A DNA stretch of 32,555 nucleotides from a virus. The notes beneath the pieces were generated by a model that searched no databases, had not been told where the DNA came from, and worked only from the letters and a program-made list of their open reading frames with translations. Below are positions 21,956-29,108 of the stretch, one piece after another. The position numbers and the translations under genes are program-made. Where the stretch lies: IMG/VR virus record IMGVR_UViG_3300032893_001364, positions 1-32,555 of that record. One strand, given 5' to 3'. Within the stretch, counting starts at the first letter, position 1. Every line of letters starts with the position of its first letter.

Positions 21956-22550
21956 GGAAAGACCAATACTTTTTTCAGCGCCTATGGTCAGGGCGATTCT
22001 GGAAGGCCGCAAGACTATGACGCGCAGGGTTATTCCTGAAGCGCTGATCGACAAATACTATGATTATGACGACTGGTGTAACTCAGTTATGCCAAGTGAC
22101 GTTTCATGCACCAGAGAGTATGAAAAACAATTTTTTGGTAATCGCTGCAAATACGGCAAAGCAGGCGACAGGCTGTGGGTGCGCGAGACTTGGGCGCGTT
22201 ACAACATCGAAGCACACCGCCACGACATTGCATACAAGGCAACAGTTCCAAGCGACTGGCCGAAAGAAGGCAGGTGGCGTCCATCAATCCACATGCCTCG
22301 ATGGGCTTCGCGCATTAACCTTGAAATCACTGGCGTGCGGGTTGAGCGGTTGAATGACATATCACCATTCGACTGCCATCAGGAAGGCGCAGCATCAGGA
22401 GAAGTTAGGTGGAATGGTAATACGCCTGTTCCAGTAGGCAGTGGAGTAAAAGATAATTTCAGAAACCTCTGGGAATCAATCAACGGCGAAGGTTCATGGC
22501 AGGCCAATCCATTTGTATGGGTAATCGAGTTCAAGAGGATCGAAAAATGA
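21942..22550 (+). CDS. ASCH-domain-like phage protein
   Basis: 202 residues from the ATG at 21942. The start ERPILFSAPMVRAILEGRKTMTRR is the signature of a common phage family related to ASCH/PUA-like domains. It is followed by GDRLWVRETWARYN and late WVIEFKRIEK, completing the beta barrel. ASCH proteins are thought to bind RNA or modified nucleosides; some are nucleases or amidohydrolases. In a phage that makes 7-deazaguanine DNA a modified-base reader is conceivable, but that is speculation. GAGG precedes the start. It ends in an ATGA overlap. Confidence 0.7.
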   Translation: MSSFKERPILFSAPMVRAILEGRKTMTRRVIPEALIDKYYDYDDWCNSVMPSDVSCTREYEKQFFGNRCKYGKAGDRLWVRETWARYNIEAHRHDIAYKATVPSDWPKEGRWRPSIHMPRWASRINLEITGVRVERLNDISPFDCHQEGAASGEVRWNGNTPVPVGSGVKDNFRNLWESINGEGSWQANPFVWVIEFKRIEK

Positions 22551-22750
22551 TTCCTTGTGCAGAAACTATGCAGCGTGAGGCATTAGTACAGTTGTTTGGC
22601 GGACATAGATTCCTTGACTATTTCCAAGCACAAGGACAGATCACGAGAATCTACAGAAACCATAATGGCGGGGTGTGCGTTGACTATTTTCCTGTACTAC
22701 CGGCTAGGATTAAAACTCTGAGAATAGTCGGAAGGCTGGATTTATCATGA
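22547..22750 (+). CDS. 67-aa hypothetical protein
   Basis: The ATG at 22547 overlaps the previous TGA and has AAGAGGA eight bases upstream. The sequence (MQREALVQLFGGHRFLDYFQ, then ITRIYRNHNGGVCVDYFPVLP) suggests a helix followed by a beta hairpin. No known family. It overlaps the next gene by 4 bases. Confidence 0.5.
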   Translation: MIPCAETMQREALVQLFGGHRFLDYFQAQGQITRIYRNHNGGVCVDYFPVLPARIKTLRIVGRLDLS

Positions 22751-22977
22751 AACTCTACTTCCAGAAAAAATCTAGGGTAGGCAACCATAGAGAAATTCAT
22801 TTTTTCAATACCAAAACTTTTGTCCATATTTATAAAATTATCATTGAAACAGAAACCCACAAAACAGAGTTGATTGAGAAAGACGACCTCGAAAATTCAC
22901 AGGAAGTTTTTCACAACTATCTGGAGTTAATTAACAGCGATCCACAATGGACGCGAATGTTACAAATTATTAACTAA
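22747..22977 (+). CDS. 76-aa hypothetical protein
   Basis: Starts in an ATGA overlap. A strand-rich N-terminus (KLYFQKKSRVGNHREIHFFN) is followed by alternating strands and a helix (SQEVFHNYLELINSDPQWTRM). No family is recognised. The coding context and coupling support it as real. Confidence 0.5.
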   Translation: MKLYFQKKSRVGNHREIHFFNTKTFVHIYKIIIETETHKTELIEKDDLENSQEVFHNYLELINSDPQWTRMLQIIN

Positions 22978-22993
22978 CGGAGGAGCATCCAAA

Positions 22994-23194
22994 ATGAACC
23001 AAGCCAAACTCTCTGAAACAAAAATAGACCGTCCAAAGTCAACCACTCAAACCGGCAAGGTTTGGGACATCTGTGACAGGATGGCCGAATCAACGAAAAA
23101 TGATATTCTGGCTGCTTGCGTAGCAGACGGTATAAATGTTGGCACTGCGCGTGTACAGTATGGTCGATGGCTCAAAGCGCATGGACAAAAATAA
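22994..23194 (+). CDS. 66-aa hypothetical protein
   Basis: GGAGG lies nine bases before the ATG. The C-terminal 45 residues (TGKVWDICDRMAESTKNDIL, then GINVGTARVQYGRWLKAHG) have the shape of a small helical DNA-binding domain, seen in other phage proteins with the closing pattern A-x-x-Q-Y-x-x-W. A helix-turn-helix at ~38-58 is possible. It is the last gene before the DNA-modification operon and its promoter. Confidence 0.55.
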   Translation: MNQAKLSETKIDRPKSTTQTGKVWDICDRMAESTKNDILAACVADGINVGTARVQYGRWLKAHGQK

Positions 23195-23199
23195 CTTTC

Positions 23200-23244
23200 A
23201 ATCACTATTGATATAAGTTGCCGGACTCTGTATCATTTTTGAAA
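23200..23244 (+). promoter_or_regulatory. Promoter of the DNA-modification operon with two degenerate operators
   Basis: TTGATA (23208-23213) and TATCAT (23231-23236) are separated by exactly 17 bases, a good sigma-70 pair. The -35 is the right half of operator-like AATCACTATTGATA (23200-23213) and the -10 is the left part of TATCATTTTTGAAA (23231-23244). Transcription would start near 23243, some 22 bases before the GTG at 23265. Confidence 0.65.
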
Positions 23245-23264
23245 AATCATTGAAGGTATAACCG

Positions 23265-23879
23265 GTGAAGTACTTATTTGAAGTGCCTATACCGGAGGAG
23301 TTGCGTCAAGCTGGCGCAACCTCCCTCTGGATAGCAGAAGCAACATTGGCGGATGTCAAGCCAGACCCACAAAATCCTCGTATACACACAGATTCTCATG
23401 TAGGCGATATTGAACGCAGTATTGATTCAAACGGCTTCCTTGATCTGATAACAATCACTGATGAAGGCAAAATACTTGAAGGCCATGGACGCCGGAAGGT
23501 TCTCGAAAAGAAAGGGGTCAACAAGTTCCCGGTCATGGTGGTAAAAGGACTGCCAGCAACAAACCAGATCATTTACAACATCGCGCACAATAAACTCACC
23601 AACAATGCCGGATGGATGAACGATGGCCTTGCCAACATCTTTTCTGGGTTGAAGATGCACGGAATCGATTTGACACTTTCTGGTTTCTCGGTAGATGAAA
23701 TAACTTCGTTGACTGCAGGATGGGATAGTGACATTGAAAAGATCATCAAACTGGAAGCAACCAGCTCGACAGAACGCGCAGTGATAACCATCAAATGCGC
23801 CCAGAATGACAAGGACGCTGTGGTAGCACTTATCAAAAAAGCAATTGAGGATCTTAAACTGGATGCAACCATTAGTTAA
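23265..23879 (+). CDS. ParB/sulfiredoxin-like nuclease-domain protein (possible DpdB analogue)
   Basis: 204 residues from a GTG with GAAGG eight bases upstream. Residues ~28-110 form a ParB N-terminal-like domain: DVKPDPQNPRIHTDSHVGDI, then ERSIDSNGFLDLITITDEGK and ILEGHGRRKVLEKKGVNKFPV. The remaining part is helical and unassigned. It is the first gene of the 7-deazaguanine operon and overlaps dpdA by 17 bases. Bacterial Dpd clusters need DpdB, a ParB/Srx-type protein, together with DpdA for base exchange, so this could be the phage counterpart; that is inference. It might instead be a general ParB-like nuclease. Confidence 0.7.
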   Translation: MKYLFEVPIPEELRQAGATSLWIAEATLADVKPDPQNPRIHTDSHVGDIERSIDSNGFLDLITITDEGKILEGHGRRKVLEKKGVNKFPVMVVKGLPATNQIIYNIAHNKLTNNAGWMNDGLANIFSGLKMHGIDLTLSGFSVDEITSLTAGWDSDIEKIIKLEATSSTERAVITIKCAQNDKDAVVALIKKAIEDLKLDATIS

Positions 23880-24744
23880 CATCCTGATTGCTTATCCGTA
23901 TTTCAGCGATAAGGTAAAAACAATCCTTGAAAAAGCGACTGGAAAATATCACTTGATAGTTGACTCCGGCGCATTTTCTGCGTGGAATTCTGGCAAGGAA
24001 ATTAAACTTGATGAGTATTGCAAGTTTCTGGATACTCTGCCAAAGACAATGAGTTACAAGGCAGTACAGCTTGATGTTATTGGCGATGGCGAAAAGTCAT
24101 ATACTAACTTAATGAAGATGCGCGAGGATGGTTACGATCCAATACCTGTATTTACGCGCGGCGAATCATTGGAACGACTCGATGAACTATACTCATTAAC
24201 TGACTATGTAATGCTCGGTGGTGTGGCAAAAGGTGGAACAAATAAAAACTATGTTAAATGGTTTTTAGAAAACAATAAAAATCGCAAAGCGCATTTACTC
24301 GGTTTCACCCGCATTCCTTTTATCCTGAAGTATAAACCATATAGCGTTGACTCCTCTTCATGGGCTTCTGCAGTTCGTTATGGCAGCATGTCAGTGTATG
24401 TTGGCTCAGGAAAAATGAAGAGGTACAAAAAGCAGGATTTTATAGAACATCCATCACAGGAGCGATTACAAACACTTTATTCAATGGGGTTTACGTTTGA
24501 TGAAGTGGCGCGACTTCGAACGAAGGAAGCATGGATAAACAGAGCTTCATATTCAAAAAATACTGTGAGCGCATTCTCTCAATTCGTAACTCTTGTGGCG
24601 TGCGTTATGCAGGCAATATGGGTTGAAAGGACATGCGGCACTAAAATTTACTTCGCCGTGTCTGATCACAATCAGGCTGAAGGTTTAATTGAAGCGCATG
24701 ACTTTGTTTTAAGTAATATTTACCAGCAGAGGATTTTCTCATGA
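23863..24744 (+). CDS. dpdA: DpdA-type DNA 7-deazaguanine transglycosylase
   Basis: 293 residues from the ATG at 23863; a TTG at 23845 is possible. It is a TGT-like TIM-barrel protein of the short phage type: LIVDSGAFSAWNSGKEI with the early Asp, AVQLDVIGDGEKSYTNLMKM with the second Asp, then YDPIPVFTRGESLERLDEL and YVMLGGVAKGG. DpdA replaces guanine in DNA with a 7-deazaguanine base made by FolE-QueD-QueE-QueC, all of which follow here. Metal-binding cysteines of tRNA-TGT are not seen, as in other phage DpdA. The product, probably dPreQ0 because QueC has no fused amidotransferase, is inferred. Confidence 0.85.
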   Translation: MQPLVNILIAYPYFSDKVKTILEKATGKYHLIVDSGAFSAWNSGKEIKLDEYCKFLDTLPKTMSYKAVQLDVIGDGEKSYTNLMKMREDGYDPIPVFTRGESLERLDELYSLTDYVMLGGVAKGGTNKNYVKWFLENNKNRKAHLLGFTRIPFILKYKPYSVDSSSWASAVRYGSMSVYVGSGKMKRYKKQDFIEHPSQERLQTLYSMGFTFDEVARLRTKEAWINRASYSKNTVSAFSQFVTLVACVMQAIWVERTCGTKIYFAVSDHNQAEGLIEAHDFVLSNIYQQRIFS

Positions 24745-25409
24745 AAGCAACCATGATCATTAGCGGTGGCATGGATTCAGCAACCCTTGCTTATTTTCTC
24801 AAAGCAAAAGGTTATGATTTAACAATGCTGAGTTTTAATTATGGACAACGCCATAGCCGAGAGCTGGAGTGTGCAAAAATCATTGCTGCTAATTTAGGAG
24901 CTGAACACACAATAATTGATCTGCAAGGTATCCAGCATCTGATCAAAGGCTCAAGTCTTACTGACGAAACTGTAGAAACCCCGCATGGACACTACGCTGC
25001 TGATAATATGAAATTAACCGTAGTTCCAAATCGCAATGCCATCATGCTTTCGATTGCTTGGGGAGTTGCTTGTGTTAATGAGTCAGAGGTTCTTGCTTTC
25101 GGAGCACATGCAGGCGACCATTTTATTTACCCAGACTGTCGACCAGAATTCGTTGCAGCTATGAATAACGCAATGCGAAATGGAACAGAAGGATTCAGAA
25201 AAGAAAATTTAGTTCTAATTGCCCCATTCATTGATAAAACAAAAACACAAATTGCTGAAATTGGTGGCGATCTAGGCGTTCCATACAAAGATACTTACAC
25301 CTGCTATGAGGGAAAAGAAAAACATTGTGGCAAGTGTGGTGCCTGTCAGGAGCGCAAAGAAGCATTCCGCGATTCTGGCGTTTTAGACCCAACGGAGTAC
25401 GAAGCATGA
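24741..25409 (+). CDS. queC: QueC, 7-cyano-7-deazaguanine (preQ0) synthase
   Basis: 222 residues, full length. The PP-loop SGGMDS is at residues 8-13, then MLSFNYGQRHSRELECAK, VVPNRNAIMLSIAWG and FGAHAGDHFIYPDCRPEF. The C-terminal zinc site has four Cys (TCYEGKEKHCGKCGACQERK, about residues 188-202). It turns 7-carboxy-7-deazaguanine into preQ0 with ATP and ammonia. It is not fused to a glutamine amidotransferase, unlike the version in phages that make archaeosine DNA. AGAGGA lies before the ATG, which overlaps the dpdA stop. Confidence 0.93.
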   Translation: MKATMIISGGMDSATLAYFLKAKGYDLTMLSFNYGQRHSRELECAKIIAANLGAEHTIIDLQGIQHLIKGSSLTDETVETPHGHYAADNMKLTVVPNRNAIMLSIAWGVACVNESEVLAFGAHAGDHFIYPDCRPEFVAAMNNAMRNGTEGFRKENLVLIAPFIDKTKTQIAEIGGDLGVPYKDTYTCYEGKEKHCGKCGACQERKEAFRDSGVLDPTEYEA

Positions 25410-26083
25410 ACCAATTACGCGATATTGAAAAAGTCCTTGAAGAAGTTAGAAAGGCAGGAATCCCATTCAAAGCAAATGACACGCTCGGCGGCCATATAGA
25501 TCCGCGATCATTGCCAGAAATACAAAAAAATGTCGAATATGCTGCAGAGCTTCTTTTGAAAGCATTGGTCATTGACACAGAAAATGATCACAACACAAAA
25601 GAAACTGCAAAGCGCGTAGCAAAAATGTACATCCATGAGGTTTTCAAAGGCCGCTATCACCCGCGCCCATCGATCACTGATTTCCCGAATGTGAAAAAAT
25701 TGGATGAACTTTACACCGTTGGTCCAATTACCATTCGCTCTGCCTGTTCGCATCATCTTGTCCCGATTATCGGAAAAGCATGGATTGGTGTGATACCTTC
25801 CGATAAAGTAATTGGGCTTTCAAAATTCCATCGCCTTACTGATTGGGTTATGTCTCGCCCTCATATTCAGGAGGAAGCGGCAGTAATGCTTGCTGATGAA
25901 ATTGAAACAGCGATTAAACCAAAAGGTCTGGCGATCGTAATCCGAGCAGAGCACATGTGCATGAGTTGGCGCGGAGTGAAAGACGAGTCAACTATGAGTA
26001 ACTGCGTTCTGCGCGGGTTATTTTCTGCCAACCCAAGTTTGAAAGCAGAGTTCTACCAAACAATCAGAGGTCAAGGTTTTTAA
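25406..26083 (+). CDS. folE: FolE, GTP cyclohydrolase I
   Basis: 225 residues from the ATG at 25406 (ATGA overlap with queC). Landmarks are TKETAKRVAKMYIHEVFKGR, the zinc and catalytic motif RSACSHHLVPIIGKAWIGVIPSDKVIGLSKFHRL, and the second cysteine region AEHMCMSWRGVKDESTM. It opens GTP to dihydroneopterin triphosphate, the first step to 7-deazaguanine. The N-terminus is slightly longer than the minimal enzyme. Position between queC and groES in one coupled block supports a phage DNA-modification role rather than folate supply. Confidence 0.93.
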   Translation: MNQLRDIEKVLEEVRKAGIPFKANDTLGGHIDPRSLPEIQKNVEYAAELLLKALVIDTENDHNTKETAKRVAKMYIHEVFKGRYHPRPSITDFPNVKKLDELYTVGPITIRSACSHHLVPIIGKAWIGVIPSDKVIGLSKFHRLTDWVMSRPHIQEEAAVMLADEIETAIKPKGLAIVIRAEHMCMSWRGVKDESTMSNCVLRGLFSANPSLKAEFYQTIRGQGF

Positions 26084-26095
26084 CAGGAGACTACT

Positions 26096-26392
26096 ATGAA
26101 ATTGATTCCACTTTATTACATGTGCGTTATTAAGAAAGATACCGAACTCAAAACCAGTGAAGGAGGTATTATTCTCACCGGAGGCGCACAAAACAAAGAC
26201 ACGAACAAAGGAACTGTCATGGAGGTTGGCGAAGGCAGATTGCTTCCAGACGGTACTCTGCGGAAACTTCCAGTTAAACCGGGAGATCGCGTAATGTTCA
26301 CTCGCTACGCTGAAAGCCACAAAGTTTTAGTCGATGGCGATACATTAATTTTGTGTGCTGATAACGACATACTCTGCAAAATTGAAGAGTGA
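26096..26392 (+). CDS. groES: GroES-like co-chaperonin
   Basis: 98 residues, the length of bacterial GroES. IPLYYMCVIKK opens the beta barrel. The mobile loop that contacts GroEL is ELKTSEGGIILTGGAQNKDT, with IILT equal to the canonical IVLT. KPGDRVMFTRY and a final strand follow. It would cap host GroEL, modifying its substrate range for phage proteins, as known for T4 gp31. AGGAG precedes the ATG. Its place within the 7-deazaguanine operon is unusual. Confidence 0.9.
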   Translation: MKLIPLYYMCVIKKDTELKTSEGGIILTGGAQNKDTNKGTVMEVGEGRLLPDGTLRKLPVKPGDRVMFTRYAESHKVLVDGDTLILCADNDILCKIEE

Positions 26393-26595
26393 TACCGGAT
26401 ACACTAAAAGTAAGGTTTCATAGGATTCGGATAACAGAGCAAATGTTTACCGGATCAGAGCTGCAGTATTGTGAAAAATGTGACTGGGACGCGGAATCAA
26501 CAACTGCTCCGAATTGGAAACATTGTCCAGAATGCGGAACCGTTACAAGTAGAGTAAAATTGACGAAAGAAGTGCTTAACTTAATGACTTGGTAG
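26389..26595 (+). CDS. 68-aa zinc-ribbon protein
   Basis: GTG start overlapping the groES stop (GTGA). Two CxxC pairs (YCEKC at residues ~27-31 and HCPECG at ~46-51), 16 residues apart between them, make a zinc ribbon, followed by a helix (LTKEVLNLMTW). No family name is assigned. It could be a small nucleic-acid or protein adaptor. Coupled within the modification operon. Confidence 0.55.
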   Translation: MIPDTLKVRFHRIRITEQMFTGSELQYCEKCDWDAESTTAPNWKHCPECGTVTSRVKLTKEVLNLMTW

Positions 26596-26600
26596 CTTAA

Positions 26601-27050
26601 ATGTACGTTTCTACTAAAACATACGGTCACGATCGGGGATACTCGATAGCATATCGCCAATGGAGAGCAGACAGCCATTGCCGCTTGATTCATGGATATG
26701 CGCTTGCATTTTACATTGAGTTCGCCAGTGAAACAGTTGATGTAAGAAACTGGGTCGTTGATTTCGGATCACTAAAATCATTCAAAGGATTTTTGGATGA
26801 TCACTTTGACCATACCCTGCTCGTCGCTGAAGATGACCCAGACATAGAAGCGTTCAAGGACTTGCATCGTAAAAAACTATGCAGGCTCGTGGTGGTTGAG
26901 CGAACTGGATGCGAAGGTATAGCAAAATTCCTTTACGATTACATTAACGAGTGCTGGTTGCCAGACAATGGTTACTCGAACGTCCATTGCAGAAAAGTTC
27001 AGGTGTCTGAAACTCCAGCAAACTCGGCATGGTACGAAGGCCGCAAATGA
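26601..27050 (+). CDS. queD: QueD-like 6-carboxytetrahydropterin synthase
   Basis: 149 residues of the PTPS/QueD fold. The active-site cysteine lies in DSHCRLIHGYALAF, then WVVDFGSLKSFKGFL, the catalytic DH in HFDHTLL, TGCEGIAKFLYDYI and the closing VSETPANSAWYEG with the Glu. Two zinc-ligand positions differ from Escherichia coli QueD: AAH becomes IAY and HGH becomes HGY. I believe similar SHCR..HGYAL signatures occur in other phage and bacterial relatives, so this may be a subfamily trait. It would convert dihydroneopterin triphosphate to carboxytetrahydropterin between FolE and QueE. Confidence 0.8.
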   Translation: MYVSTKTYGHDRGYSIAYRQWRADSHCRLIHGYALAFYIEFASETVDVRNWVVDFGSLKSFKGFLDDHFDHTLLVAEDDPDIEAFKDLHRKKLCRLVVVERTGCEGIAKFLYDYINECWLPDNGYSNVHCRKVQVSETPANSAWYEGRK

Positions 27051-27451
27051 ACTGCCAAAAATTAACATGGCACCAATTTGACATCGCGGTTGATCGTCTT
27101 GCCGAGCTTCTGAACCCAGTCAAAGGAAAGAAACTGATATACGGCCAGCCGCGTGGCGGAATGTGTCTTGCAGTAGCATTAAGCCACAGGCTCCAAATTC
27201 CTCTCACAGCGGTAGCCAGAGGGCATGACAATCTGATATGGGTAGACGACATAATTGATACAGGCGACACGCATACGAAGGCCAGAAGCACCATGCCTCT
27301 CAATACGATATTTGCTGCTTGGATGGGCAGGCATCATAACCACGGCTGCTATGTGGCAGAAATTTTAACAACTGACGACTGGCTCGTATTCCCTTGGGAA
27401 GATCCAGAAGCCGCTGAAATGGAGTACGAGAACTATGTTAATCGCCGTTAA
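27047..27451 (+). CDS. Phosphoribosyltransferase-fold protein
   Basis: 134 residues from the ATG at 27047 (ATGA overlap). The PRPP-binding motif is LIWVDDIIDTGDTHTKA (residues ~64-80), with the Asp pair and TGDT loop. The flavin-free type I fold also shows KKLIYGQPRGGMCLAVALSHRL. Substrate cannot be read from sequence; a purine or 7-deazapurine salvage step is possible given the operon. The 3' end overlaps queE by 17 bases. Length is short but complete for this fold. Confidence 0.75.
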   Translation: MNCQKLTWHQFDIAVDRLAELLNPVKGKKLIYGQPRGGMCLAVALSHRLQIPLTAVARGHDNLIWVDDIIDTGDTHTKARSTMPLNTIFAAWMGRHHNHGCYVAEILTTDDWLVFPWEDPEAAEMEYENYVNRR

Positions 27452-29108
27452 TGAAATGTTTTACACGATCCAAGGTGAGGCCACCCATACGGGTAAACCT
27501 TCCGTATTCATCCGATTACAGGGCTGTAAAGTCGGATGCCCGTGGTGCTTTGCTGATGGTACAAAAGTCCTAATGGCAGATTTTACTCAAAAGGCAATTG
27601 AAGATGTTAAAGTTGGTGAGCAAGTTCTTTCATATAATTCTAAAAAAAGAGAATATATAGTTAGTAATGTTGTCGATGTTACATCCCATGAGGAAAATAC
27701 ATTAGAGTTAGTAACACGATCAGGAAAAAAAGTTGTATGCACCGACGAGCATATTTTCCATACAAATAAACGCAAAAGCCGTGTTTCTGTAAGAAAAAAA
27801 CCTGCAAAAGAAATGGCTGGCATGGCAGCGGTAACAACTCCAACCTATGACATATCTTCTCCACATATATCCGAAGGCTTTATGCGCGGATATTTGATGG
27901 GCGCTATGGCAGGGGACGGTTCGACGTCTATGTACAATGGCTGTCTGAAATTTCATTGGCAGGTATGTGATATTGAGTTTGCTGAAAGAATTTCAGATTT
28001 TGTAAATTATTTTGGTAGAGATACATATGTCAGAGAAGCTAAAAGAAAAACGGTCACTGGAAAAACAGTATACCGAGTTGATCTGATAGCAAGAGACTTA
28101 AATTGGATACTTAATTATCCAGACACGCTTGAGGAAACGAGGGGATATATATCTGGATTTTTTGATGCTGAAGGAACGGTTGGAAGTGGATTGAGTTTTT
28201 CACAAAAGGATGAAAAAACTATTTCCAGAGTAAAAACTATGCTTGATGCTCATGGTTTTTGTTCAGTTCTTAAGGATTACTCAGCGAAGCATGATATTTA
28301 CAATCTTTTCCTAAAAGGTGGGAAACCTGAGATAAGTAGATTTTTTGATTATTTCGACACAGCTATTACAAGAAAATCTAAAAAAATCAGGCAGCGTATT
28401 AAACATACTCTCAACAGCGATATAGTGGAATCAGTACAAAGAATTGGAATTAAAAAAGTGTTCAATTTAATGACCACGAAAGGAAATTTCTTTGCAAATC
28501 AAATGCTTGTTGATCAATGCGACACCAAGAACACATGGGGTTTGGAAACCGGTTATGAACTTCCACCTGCTGAATTAATTGCCAAGACTTCAGACCAGCC
28601 CTCCTTCGCATGGTTCCACGTAGAACAATTGGTCAAGGAAGTAGAAAAAATGGGACACGAAAATTGCCATGTAGTGATCACTGGTGGCGAGCCACTGGAG
28701 CAGGAAATCGAAGAATTGGTGACCCAATTGATTAGCGCCAGACATACCGTACAAATCGAAACATCTGGAACCGTCAGAATCCCAACGTGGACAGTTTCTA
28801 ACAAGCCAATGCCATGGGTGACGCTTTCGCCAAAAATTGGCATGCCGGGAGGAAAGGAGGTTAATCCAGTGGACTTGCTTCTGGTAGATGAAATCAAGTT
28901 TCCAGTAGGCAAAGCGGCTGACATTGAAATCCTGAAAACCTTCATTGGTTACAAAAGCAAGGACGAACCGGGAGCGCAACCAAAGGGCGGTATCTGGCTG
29001 CAACCATTGAGTCAGAACCCAAAATCAACACAAGTTTGCGTGAATGCTTGTAAGGAATACGGCTGGCGTTTATCGCTACAGACTCATAAGTACGCCGGAC
29101 TACGATGA
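27435..29108 (+). CDS. queE: QueE (7-carboxy-7-deazaguanine synthase) interrupted by an intein
   Basis: 557 residues as translated. The QueE N-part (NEMFYTIQGEATHTGKPSVF, then LQGCKVGCPW) and C-part (CDTKNTWGLETGYEL, VVITGGEPLEQ, TVQIETSGT, VDEIKFPVG) flank a 324-residue intein (residues 38-361). Splicing would give 233 residues and rebuild GCKVGCPWCDT, the radical-SAM 4Fe-4S motif, as in Escherichia coli QueE (223 aa). The enzyme contracts carboxytetrahydropterin to CDG. The third cluster Cys (362) is also the +1 nucleophile of splicing. It starts at an ATG overlapping the phosphoribosyltransferase gene. It cannot be active unspliced (inference). Confidence 0.92.
   Translation: MLIAVNEMFYTIQGEATHTGKPSVFIRLQGCKVGCPWCFADGTKVLMADFTQKAIEDVKVGEQVLSYNSKKREYIVSNVVDVTSHEENTLELVTRSGKKVVCTDEHIFHTNKRKSRVSVRKKPAKEMAGMAAVTTPTYDISSPHISEGFMRGYLMGAMAGDGSTSMYNGCLKFHWQVCDIEFAERISDFVNYFGRDTYVREAKRKTVTGKTVYRVDLIARDLNWILNYPDTLEETRGYISGFFDAEGTVGSGLSFSQKDEKTISRVKTMLDAHGFCSVLKDYSAKHDIYNLFLKGGKPEISRFFDYFDTAITRKSKKIRQRIKHTLNSDIVESVQRIGIKKVFNLMTTKGNFFANQMLVDQCDTKNTWGLETGYELPPAELIAKTSDQPSFAWFHVEQLVKEVEKMGHENCHVVITGGEPLEQEIEELVTQLISARHTVQIETSGTVRIPTWTVSNKPMPWVTLSPKIGMPGGKEVNPVDLLLVDEIKFPVGKAADIEILKTFIGYKSKDEPGAQPKGGIWLQPLSQNPKSTQVCVNACKEYGWRLSLQTHKYAGLR
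27546..28517 (+). mobile_element. LAGLIDADG homing-endonuclease intein in QueE
   Basis: 324 codons. Block A starts CFADGTKVLM (Cys1). Block B is VVCTDEHIF with TxxH at intein residues 66-69. Two LAGLIDADG motifs are LMGAMAGDG (117-125) and ISGFFDAEG (202-210), with acidic D124 and E209, typical of the DOD endonuclease. The end is KKVFNLMTTKGNFFANQMLV then Asp323-Gln324 before Cys+1. The usual His-Asn is replaced by Asp-Gln, a rare C-terminal variant. Base composition is more AT-rich than the flanking queE, in line with a mobile insertion. Boundaries are set by comparison with the uninterrupted QueE motif. Confidence 0.92.

Noticed and set aside
27587-27956. Minus-strand frames within the intein
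   Set aside because: They are shadows of the AT-rich intein coding frame, without starts or domains.
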